A DNA stretch of 64,000 nt. Source: Nectonema munidae (Eukaryota > Nematomorpha > Nectonematoida > Nectonematidae). Under the pieces are notes generated by a model that was not told the origin of the DNA, made no database searches, and was given only the letters and a program-made list of their open reading frames with translations. How positions within the stretch are numbered: position 1 is the first letter of the stretch; every line of letters begins with the position of its first letter. The DNA lies in NCBI GenBank assembly GCA_030549495.1, contig JAUIRK010000014.1, forward strand, positions 1,206,001-1,270,000. Direction: 5' to 3'. A program made the translations under genes and the position numbers. This document shows, one piece after another, positions 55,338 through 64,000 of this stretch.

Positions 55338-57457
55338 CAGAGGTTCCCAACCTGTGATACGCGTACCCCTGGTGGTACGTGAGATGTTTTTCAAAAATTC
55401 AAAAAAAGTACTTGTTTTCACAGAAATTCCCACACAGAGAAATGTAGTGTAATGTTAATTTGGCTAAAGTTCATATTATTTAATTCCTCAACTGTAATAC
55501 ATGTAAATATGTGCATATGCGTATAATTTTGCATGCACACACATTCTGTTGACTTAGTAGGTACAGTGCTGTGATTAATTAACTTACCATATTTGTGATT
55601 GTTTATTTTTATCGATTATTATGTAAATTATTATATATATATTCAATATATTGAAAAGCAACTTTTAGTTTTATTTCAGATTATTATAGCGTCAAATCAA
55701 GATGCCCAAACAACAGTATAGCGATCAATATATTAATTTTGGTTCTATGAATTGAAGAATAGGGAAAAATCTATGCCACGGTGTGTGATGTGTATGAAGA
55801 CATTATCAAATGCATCAATGAAGCCTTTTACAACGCCATCTCCAAACTAATCATCCCGACTAGAAAGACCGCGATCCTAATTATTTTAAGCGACTTGAGA
55901 AAAACGACTAGACAAAACGGGGAAGTAATATCAGCAGTCTGTTGGTATTGTGACAGCCTCCTGTGAAATTGAACTTTTTATGGCAAAGAAATAAAAGCCT
56001 TCCACAACAAATGGTGAAGCATGGCATCGTTGATGAAGTAGTCTCTAATAAAACGATACAGAGGTGTATTACAGAAATGTCTACTGTTATTAATGAACCA
56101 GTCATTACGGAAGTACAGGGCTCAAAATATGGATTGACTGGACGAATCAACGGTCGTGTCAAATTGCACACAGCTTTTGGTATATGTGCGTTATGCTACT
56201 AAGGATGCAATTCGAAATGAATTACTCTTGACCAATGAAATGACAACTACAACAAAACGAAAAGACGTGTTCGAGCTTATGAAAACTTTTTCAAAGAAAA
56301 TGGTCTCCAATGGACCAAGCTAGTAGGTTGCACAACTGACGGTGCTCCTGTTATGTTTGGGAGAAAATCCCGATATCAAGACAAGCTTGAAACTGGTGGT
56401 TAAGATGGTAAACTACATTATGACATCTGCCCTAAATAGTCGTCTCTTCAATGTCATCTGTGAGGATATCGGATCAGAATACACGTCATTGCTTTTCATA
56501 CGGAAGTGAGGTGTCTGTCTCGAGGGATTACCACTATGCTCCTTTTTGTGCTGAGAAAGAAGCTGCTTCAGTTTTTCCAAACAATAGATCACGAAGTTCT
56601 GAAGATCCTTGAAGATGGAAACTTCATTCTTTACCTTGCCTACCTGTCAGATATTTTTGGAGTCATGTATCATATCAATTGTTCTCAGGGCGCTGAAAGT
56701 AACATCATTGTTTTCTCAATCAAATTGACTGCATTTACTCGATTTGTGGATTGAGAACAGACCGTTTGGAAAGTGTGAGAATGTGGCGTCACTTTGGGAG
56801 GAGGGAGCCTAGTATTCCATTTGGTCAAGAGATCAAAGATCTCCTTCTGTTGAAAGATGAAATCAGGCAGTACTTCTTCAATGATCGTGATGCACAAACA
56901 TGCACTTACATTCGGAATCCATTCACTACTATTAACACTGGTGATCTTACAGTGGGAACTTGTGAACAAGAACTCATCAAAGCGTGCGACGAAGGTGAAA
57001 ATCATAAATTGGCCAACTTCTGGTTAAATGTAAGTCCCTCCTATCCGTCACTAGTGAAAAGCAATTCCTCAGCTTCTCATATTTCCAACGACATGGGAAT
57101 GCGGACGAGTTTTCTACCATTCCTTTTGGAACACAATTTCCGATGTTGTGTGAGCATAATATCTCCACGGCTTGTAAAACTAGTGGAAGAAAAGCAACTC
57201 CATCCATCGCATTGACTTACAGGTACTTATTGGAATATTTTGCTTGTTTATGGTTATGCACATGTCTAAATAAATTAAGTTTAGTTTTGTATATTTTTTA
57301 ATTGCGGATTCGTTTACTTGTATTATATTGATATGTTATTGTGTCTGTTAACTTTTAGTATAGTTCTTTTAGGGTCAAAAATTAATCGTTAAAGTTAGGT
57401 GGTACTTACCTACAGAATAAGTCCATAAGTGGTACACAGAAAGGTTGGGAAACCCTG
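55338..57457 (+). mobile_element. Buster-type hAT transposon, 2.1 kb, perfect 8-bp duplication
   Basis: CAGAGGTTCCCAACC at 55338 pairs with the inverted right end CAGGGTTTCCCAACC at 57457. ACCTAGAT occurs at 55330-55337 and again at 57458-57465. The duplication has TA at its centre, the Buster preference. The transposase gene inside is broken. Confidence 0.95.
55773..57215 (+). pseudogene. Buster-type hAT transposase (ZBED5/FAM200-like), degraded
   Basis: From the ATG at 55773 the sequence reads the opening zinc finger CVMCMKTLSNASMKPFTT with the His pair in a shifted frame (HLQTNHP). Later pieces give an NKTIQRCITEMSTVINE helix, a shifted ENFFKENGLQW followed by KLVGCTTDGAPVMFGR (the catalytic second Asp region), then RGITTMLLFVLRKKLLQFF and LEDGNFILYLAYLSDIFG, and a C-terminal piece (56751-57215). 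The Buster family order is clear, but at least six shifts or stops inactivate it and the dimerisation block is worn. Confidence 0.88.
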
Positions 57458-57465
57458 ACCTAGAT

Positions 57466-58325
57466 GCTTGTGCTAGTTTTGTGCAATTAGTTTTTATTAG
57501 ATGTCTCACTTCTATTTGTTAAATATAAGAAACTTTTTTTGGAATAATTAAACTCTTCATGAAGAAGATACTCAAACTTGAAAAGTGTTGTTTTCATTTT
57601 ATAAGCCCCTGCTGGCTTTTTAGTCCATATATCTAAAATTTAATGTCTTTTTTTATATGCAAACTAATAATACATAGTTAATTGAACTATGTATGATTTT
57701 AGGCAGCTTCAGTAAGTTTTATCTTGTCTTTATTCTTACGAAATTTGAACAAGATATGGTAACCAATTTTATTATAGTAAAATAGAAAGACAGATCTCCA
57801 GAATCTCCACACAGAATGGGGTTGCAAAGCTGATTTTAGGATTGGTGCTGACCTAATAGAAAGCGTAAAATTTTTTATATCTTAAGAGTTTCGGAGCAGA
57901 CATGGCAAATCATAATCCAAAAACAGTTGCCTACTAAGAATGAAACGTGGAGGGCGGTTTGCCCTGGCTGGCGCAATATTTTCCTCAGTGTCATTTCTGC
58001 ATAGCACTTATCAATAATTGTTAGGTTGTAGTTTCATGTTTCGAAAGCTACATCTTCTATGTCTAAAAGAAGTAGTATAGCTTATAAATTTTCTAATAAA
58101 AATTCGAAACCTCCTTTTCTTTTGTCGTACGAAGCAATGCTGAAGAATTTATTGGATTTCTATTGATTTCAGTTAAAAACGGGACATCATTACTGTCCAT
58201 TTTTATATCATTAGTATTAAATGCGTGAATCTTCTCTCATATTAAATTTATGACGTATCTTTTTTTGCGTCTTAAAACAATTTAATACTGTGATTACCCC
58301 TTTTTTTCCTATTTCAAAATATAAG
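57466..58325. other. AT-rich DNA, nothing recognised
   Basis: Spacer between two hAT elements. No feature recognised. Confidence 0.4.
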
Positions 58326-58333
58326 ATATTTAT

Positions 58334-59507
58334 TAGAGATGTATCGGATGTGAATTTTTTAGATCCGCGGATGCGGGTATTAGATTTGACATCCGAGCGG
58401 ATGCGGATGAAAAAAATATTTTTTATGCGGATGCGGATATTAAATGTTTTAAAAATTACATGTTTTCAAATTTTTTCACTATTCGATTTCATTCATTTTT
58501 CTATTTTTTTTAATTATAGATAAAGAAAAATATAAATCACACTAAATAAAAAAATTTATTTACAATAATTATAGTTTAAGATGGGTAAGTTTTTTTTAAT
58601 AAATAAAAGTTTTTCTACTTTTTCTCCTAGTAGCCTTTTTCTTTTGTCATTCTAAATATTTCCAGGAGTACTGAAAAGCTGTTCGCTTTGAACAGTGCTA
58701 GGAGGACAAGTGAGATATTGACATGCAATTTTGGATAAAAAGGGAAATTGTTCTTCTTTGATTTTCCACCAATCCAAGCTTTGAATTGTTGTGCCATTGA
58801 TTCTTTTTTCTTTTTGATACCTCATTATTTCTTCATTACAAACCACTTTATCTTTATTTTCTTGCTCGTTTTCTTCTTCACTGTTAGAATTTAAAATAGA
58901 ATCCATCACTTGGTTCAAAGAAGTATAAACTTCGTCAGCACTTTTCCTCATTTTTTTGCAGCTTGGCACTTTACTTTCATTGCCATTGTTATCGAGTTTA
59001 TCCTCATCATATAAATTAAAAAGAAAATTTTTCACTTTATTTGTTACTTCAAAATCGGTAAAAAATTTACTTTTAAATCTTGGATCAAGAAAAGTTTCAT
59101 TAGGCATTATATTTTTAAACATTGTGTTGTCTATGACTTGCACAATGTGCTTCTGTTTATGTCTGATTCTGTCTTCCCCTCTCTCTCTTCAGAATGCATA
59201 TCAGACGTGTGAAGTTTTTATGCTTTTTCGTATCTCTCTGTAATCTCCTCCGTCCTATCTTGTAATTACTGCAATATGACGACTGATCTCTCAAATGGAG
59301 CACAGTTCCAGTGGAATCGATATATTATATTATTTGAGAAGCTTGAATAGTTTTAATGGAATAATTTAAGATAGATATTAGAGAAAAAGTGCGGATGCGG
59401 ATGGAGATTTTGAGATAATAAAAATCCGCGGATGAGGATGCGGAGCGGATGGGAATTTTTTTGCCGATGATCCGCATATGCGGATGCGGATATCCGATAC
59501 ATCACTA
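58334..59507 (-). mobile_element. Ac-type hAT, internally deleted (1174 bp), perfect 8-bp duplication
   Basis: TAGAGATGTATCGGAT at 58334 pairs with the inverted right end TAGTGATGTATCGGAT at 59507. ATATTTAT flanks both sides exactly (58326-58333, 59508-59515) and fits nTnnnnAn. Both ends carry many copies of GCGGATGCGGAT/ATCCGC, probable transposase-binding subterminal repeats. The interior holds only the transposase 3' end. Confidence 0.95.
58600..59143 (-). pseudogene. hAT transposase C-terminal third
   Basis: The minus frame 59143-58652 reads NETFLDPRFKSKFF, an acidic linker, then TIQSLDWWKIKEEQFPFLSK, ACQYLTCPPSTVQSEQLFST, and continues past a frame break to FRMTKEKGY. LDPRFK, LDWW, FP-LS-(I/L)A-(Q/R)YL and the SE-LFS block are the C-terminal insertion and dimerisation region of Ac/ZBED1-type hAT transposases. 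The N-terminal BED finger and catalytic Asp residues are deleted. Confidence 0.92.
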
Positions 59508-59687
59508 ATATTTATTTAAATTAGGTATTTATGCATTGACTCTTTTACTTGCTCTAGAACTAAGTCTTTTTCTATTTTCTTTATTCACTTTAGAACTAAT
59601 TGGCTCCTTAAGATTGTCCTTTATGATTCCTTTGCCGCCAATCAAAGCTACAACTACACCATAACATAGGCTATGGAATGTTGTAAA

Positions 59688-59985
59688 CAGAGCTTTGGAG
59701 GGGGATTTTGGAGTCGATAGAGTTGGAGATTTTTAAGGGATTTGCGTCGAAGTCGGTATCTAATAAACTTTAGTAGTGGGAGTCCGATTCGGGGTTGGTT
59801 ATTTATAAGTATTAAAAAAGAATTTTTTTTAAAATATTTACAAAAAAAAATAGTATACTTTTTTTAAGCATATTTTAGAGTCTGAGTCGGCTTTTTTCAA
59901 GCATTTGGAGTTGGAGTTGGAGTGGGAATCTGATTTTTGTAAATACTGGGAGTCGGAATTGAATAATTTTCCTCCTATGTTTGTA
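59688..59985. mobile_element. hAT remnant with GGAGTCGG-type end
   Basis: CAGAGCTTTGGAGGGGGATT then TTGGAGTCGATAG starts at 59688, preceded by GTTGTAAA (fits nTnnnnAn). More GGAGTCGG, GTTGGAGTTGGAGT and GGGAGTCGGAATTG words follow to 59960. It is the same terminus style as the hAT end at 1121-1166. No transposase sequence. Confidence 0.55.
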
Positions 59986-59989
59986 ATGT

Positions 59990-61600
59990 TTTGTTTGCAT
60001 TTACACTTATTTAATTTTGTCAATAAACGTTAAGTTTTTTTGGTAAGCAGTTTGGATTAATTTTTACAAAATATTTTAAAATTTCATTGTTCTATATTTT
60101 TGTGTATATTTTGGCTTCCTAATTTTTATTTTATAAATTTTTCTATTTATATTTTGTTGAACTCAAATAAAAGTCCATTATCTTAGAAAATTTTAAAATA
60201 TTTACTCATTTGATAAAAGAAAACTGGTATATTCTATTCTAACAAAATACTATAATTTTGTACTATTCTGATTCCCTTTCTACTTTACTTAAAAAATGAC
60301 TTTTTGAAAAAGCAGACTGTTAGATCCTTCAATATTTTTTCAAAAGTATGTTGGTATATCAGAGATATGTGCTACACTTTATTGATGTTTTAAAATTAAA
60401 TTTGAAATGAGAAATTTCTATAGTTGAGTCGTTCACATACTTAGCCAAAGATTTTTTGTTTTAGATTTAACACTTATATCTATTGAGTAAAGGATTGTGT
60501 AAATAAACTTTTTACATTTGTTGAAAAATTTTCGAGTAAAGTTTCTGCCATCTTTTTCATTCTAAAACAATAATAAAACTAGCTATTCAACCCTTTGAGC
60601 AAGGGCGTCCGCAGAAAAAAACGAAAGGGGGGGGGGCAAAATTTTCCTAGTGTATAGAAACTAACAATTTATTTAAAAAAATTATCTGAAACTAAGATTA
60701 ATTTTATTCTAAAATTCAAACTCATTTTTTCTTCGACGAATTCAATTTTTGTCTTAACAGTAGCGCAGCTAATAATATAATTACGCTATTAATCCGCTAA
60801 TAAGTGTATATTTTTTCCCATTTATTTTCTTTCTTTTTGTATTTGTGTGGCATTTTTTCACTCTATAAATTCTAGGGGGAGTAGGGGGGGGGGGCGCTCT
60901 AATAAATGAAAATCACCTTTATAATTATAAGATTCCATCGAGTCTTAATTCATCAATTTATTGAAAATTTGCAACGATTTTCGTTTTACATTTTAAATAT
61001 TCATCAGTAATGTTTATTCAACCTTTTACAGCCCTAATCTATTTCTAGGAATCGGAAAGCGTAGTAAATTTTTGCGATAGAATGCCAAAGCCAATACTTG
61101 AAAATAGCGCGATTCTGACAATTTCCGATTCTGATTCCCATTAATTGTCCCATCACTAATTCTACCAGTTAGTTGCCATTATATAAGTTTAATAGTTAAC
61201 CCTTTGAAATAGAATTTTGATTTATCTCATCACCAGTGTTCCATTGGTCCTACAGTTAAATATGTCAATTTCATTGAAAATAATTGTGTCGATTCGGCTT
61301 AAAATGCTGGTCCTCAAACTCTACAGTTTACACTTTATAATTAGGACAGTTTTTCTAACATTCATATCCTATTTATTAAACATGTTTCTAGTTTGTCAAG
61401 TCTCCAATTTATTAAATCTGGTCTGACTGCAAACTCATTTTATTTATAATTACTGTCTTCGTTTCATGATCATTCCTAGACATAAATTGCAGTGTATACT
61501 GTATATATGCAGGGCATATAACAATACCAATGTATTTTGTATGCTAAGAGTGTTTTTTACTTTCAATTTTAAATAGTTTTGCTATTATGCGCTTTTTCGT
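59990..61600. other. AT-rich DNA; hAT-like end and G-runs at 60600-60900
   Basis: CAAGGGCGTCCGCAG at 60600 followed by an 11-G run looks like a hAT MITE left end, and GGGGGAGTAGGGGG at 60876-60894 may be its far side, but the ends do not match well. Nothing else recognised. Confidence 0.4.
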
Positions 61601-61817
61601 GTGTATAATACAACAATAGTACAAAAATAATGATATGACTTTAAATCATCCTTGCAATTCATCGATTTTGCATGTGTAATTATTGCAGCCATGGATTGTC
61701 ATTTTTGATTTCATTTCGGTTCTCTCCAAAAACGAAGATGTTGCATTGAATTCCATCTCAGCCTCTCCTCACTCACTCTAGTAAAGGTTTTTCATATATT
61801 TAGAGAGAGTGCCAAAC
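61601..61817 (+). promoter_or_regulatory. Coronin 5' flank with candidate splice acceptor
   Basis: The sequence just before the coronin start reads TTTTTCATATATTTAG (AG at 61802-61803), a plausible 3' splice site giving a short UTR before ATG. 61680-61780 is less AT-rich and could hold a 5' UTR exon. No promoter can be fixed. Confidence 0.35.
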
Positions 61818-62012
61818 ATGAGAGAACGCCATGTTTCCAAGTTTCGTCATATTTATGGGCAGCCTGCATCGCGTAAGGAAGACTGCTATGACGGCGTTCG
61901 CATCTGTAAAAGCAGTCACGAAGGTCCAATTTGTGCTGTTAACCCAAAGTTTTTGTCTGTGTCCACGCAAAGTGAAGGTGGTGGTTCTTTTATCGTTCTT
62001 CCCATGGACAAG
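61818..62012 (+). CDS. coro: Coronin, first coding exon (partial gene)
   Basis: Coronins are WD40 beta-propeller proteins that bind F-actin and the Arp2/3 complex. This 65-codon exon begins MRERHVSKFRHIYGQP, then CYDGVRICKSS, then CAVNPKFLSVSTQSEGGGSF, and ends IVLPMDK. It parallels the conserved coronin N-terminus (SKFRHVYGQ, CYDNIRVSKSSWDS, FCAVNPKFLA, GGGAFLVLPL), including the basic actin-binding patch. The ATG at 61818 is the first in the frame, in a good context (CAAACATGA). The exon ends AAG before the donor GTAAAT at 62013, in phase 0. Later exons (the WD40 blades and C-terminal coiled coil) are outside the window. The intron carries a hAT from 62409. Confidence 0.92.
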
Positions 62013-62408
62013 GTAAATAAATATCTTTTGTCGTTAACTAAATTTATTCTTCAACCTCACCATCATCATATTATCATCCTTCACAGGAATCTTCATTATA
62101 CTGCATGGTAGCTATAACGGCAATGATTCTTTCCTGTTAAAGAATCTGCACCATTATTAACTCACTCTTATTTTGAAAAATCAACTTGCCTTAATATAAA
62201 ATTTTAGCATATCTTTTTCTTCTCTTAGTATTTTATATTGATATTTTTACCTTGATTTTATTGGTCCATGTCATTTCTTTTAGTTTTCGATTGTAATGGT
62301 AGAATGACACTGAATTTCCAAATACAACCTATATTTCCATTTATTCCTTTAAAAGAGACTGATTATATTTATACTATTTTTTTGTCTACTCCGAGATTAT
62401 GTTATGAC

Positions 62409-64000
62409 TAGAGCGCGAAAAATATTGACCTAAAAAGTTGAAAAATTGACCTTATATATCGACCTTATTAACTTAAAAAACAAAAAAATTGACGAAAAAA
62501 AGACTTTATAAAACGTTTATCTAACAAAATAAAAACTTTATTTTACGAAGATCAGCTGATATGTAAAATATCATAATTATAATTCATAAGTAGGTATTTA
62601 CAAACATTCTCGTCATTAAGCTGAGATTTTTACTTACTATGTTATTGAGCCTAGAAAAACTTCTTTCTACTTTTATTGATGTGACTTGTTCATTTTCAAG
62701 TAAACAGTATAGAAAAGCCCTAACATCAGACTTTGTTCTCTTCATAATTTTCTTAGCGTCGTTATCTTCTAATCTTTTCTGAATGTATATATTAAATCAC
62801 ACACATCATTTGGTATGTTCAGTTGTGATAAATCTTCATATGCTTTCTGAACACAACCTTCATCTTTGCATTTTTCAACCAAATCCAGTAAAGGTTTGTA
62901 CTTCAAAATTTCTTTCAAATCGTCCCGTAGAGGAGAAACAACAAGGGCTTTTTTTGTTCTATCAATAATAAATCCAGCATGAAAGAAGTCCAACACAATT
63001 CTTTTGACCATAACAAACTTTCGACATATCAAAACGCTGACTTTGCCCATCTAGTTACAATGTGTTTAGATGGTAAGGCTATTTCGTTGAAAATATTTTG
63101 TCTCTGTTTGTTCTTAACTATTAACATTTTGATACTAGCTATCAAATTATCTACACTGTCAAATTTTGATCTCACATTCAAGCAACAGTTATGCAATAAA
63201 TGTGCTAAGCAAAAAACATGAAACAAACAGGGGTACAAAATTGTTAATGTTTTTCCAGCTTTTTCATGTAGCTAGCTGCATATGGCACAAAATTTCCTCT
63301 TTCTATTTCTAAGTACTTTATTTTGTCATCAACTATTTGACAAATTTATTGACTATTTACTGAAGTAGAACAGCAAACAGAATCAATTAAATACGCTTTC
63401 TTTGGTAAACTTAGATCTCCAACGAAAACATTTACATAATACTTATTTCCAAACGAGGACTCATCTATAATAATTAGAAATAAAAACGACTTTTTACCTT
63501 TTCTTTGATACTTTCTTTATATTTTCTGCAAGACTTGTAATGTAATATCGACAAGAATTTGCATTTGGACAATTGTAACCCATATATTTGAACAAATCTT
63601 TAATCGAAGACTTTAAAATTGAAATTACAAAAGGTGTCAATACAAAAATGTGTCAAATGTTCACTTCCTCTATGCTTCTCATTTTTTCAGTCTCATCAGG
63701 CATATAAGATAAAAAATATGTCAAACAAATGACCTCTAGTCGGAAATCTAAAGTCTGAAAATCTATCTCTAGCTGGCCTATCTTCCCATGTACTACATTT
63801 TCTCTGTCACTTTTCTCACTCACAATGATGTGACGATTACACAAATATCGCAACGCAAAAAAAGCAACTTATGCACAAAGCGTGAGTTCTTAGATAACAA
63901 CTCTCTCACTTTGAGCTGGCCCTTTTTTGTCTCAAAAATTCCTATGCCACCACTGTATGTATATACCACACGCACACAAATGCTACCAAACGCGCAATAA
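62409..64000 (-). mobile_element. hAT transposon (CGGBP1-like family) in coronin intron 1, running off the right edge
   Basis: TAGAGCGCGAAAAATATTGA at 62409 is a candidate terminus, preceded by GTTATGAC (fits nTnnnnAn). The subterminal TTGACC words recur. The transposase relic follows on the minus strand. The other end was not seen. Confidence 0.7.
62580..63640 (-). pseudogene. hAT transposase (CGGBP1-like family), degraded
   Basis: Reading down from about 63600 on the minus strand: a worn LFKYMGYNCPNANS stretch; KSRFYF and then DSTV-like catalytic region; YPCLFHVFCLAHLLHNCCLN, a clear C-x2-H block; IVTRWAKS, the RW motif; a linker (62769-63050); and finally TSIKVERSFSRLNNIVSKN, the dimerisation block near 62650. 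This matches the hAT lineage whose N-terminal finger gave rise to vertebrate CGGBP1. Frameshifts at about 63030, 63240 and elsewhere inactivate it. A possible N-terminal finger trace lies at 63800-63900 (RFVHKLLFLRCDICV). Confidence 0.82.

Noticed and set aside
60600-60896. A further hAT MITE between CAAGGGCGTCCGCAG and the G-run at 60890
   Set aside because: The right side does not match the left as an inverted repeat and no duplication is visible, so no element is called.

Overview
This is AT-rich (roughly 70% A+T) animal nuclear DNA. Two intron-split host genes and a dense, nested layer of transposable-element fossils make up everything I can recognise. The host genes are a PRL/PTP4A protein tyrosine phosphatase (minus strand, three coding exons between 2191 and 6365; the C-terminal exon(s) were not found and are probably beyond the left edge) and the first coding exon of a coronin (61818-62012, plus strand; the rest lies beyond the right edge). 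Both look like invertebrate metazoan orthologues. The transposon mix (hAT, Tigger/pogo, piggyBac, Merlin, CR1/Jockey-like LINEs) and base composition would fit an arthropod such as a caligid copepod, but that assignment is a guess.

Layout. 1-1.2 kb: 3' half of an Ac-type hAT inside the last visible PRL intron. 2.2-6.4 kb: PRL exons, with a dispersed repeat, a GC-rich block of unknown origin and a piggyBac-type MITE in the introns. 9.2-12.1 kb: a decayed LINE (minus) carrying a nested MITE. 12.1-17.4 kb: Buster-type hAT relics and MITEs. 19.8-22.5 kb: a MITE abutting a 2.2 kb Tigger/pogo element. 22.9-26.7 kb: hAT, hairpin and piggyBac relics. 27.3-30.9 kb: three LINE pieces, one holding a piggyBac MITE. 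31-34.7 kb: hAT and piggyBac relics. 35-36.3 kb: a ~248-bp tandem repeat. 36.6-37.8 kb: a nearly intact Merlin element. 38.8-41.6 kb: LINE remnants and a deleted Tigger. 42.2-43.6 kb: an uninterrupted (GAA)465 tract abutting the 3' end of a near full-length two-ORF LINE (43.6-47.9 kb). 49.2-51.2 kb: a hAT MITE and another deleted Tigger. 51.4-55.1 kb: a tandem-repeat zone split by a 2.7 kb hAT-like transposon of a family I cannot name. 55.3-59.5 kb: two hAT elements with perfect 8-bp target duplications. 59.7-64 kb: hAT remnants, the coronin exon, and another hAT in the coronin intron.

No element transposase here reads through without at least one stop or frameshift. The Merlin copy (one nonsense codon, perfect target duplication, near-identical ends) and the 52.3-55.0 kb element (one frameshift) are the youngest looking. 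No virus, CRISPR array, operon or convincing RNA gene was found. Most open reading frames above 60 codons are chance frames in AT-rich DNA or translations of the GAA tract.
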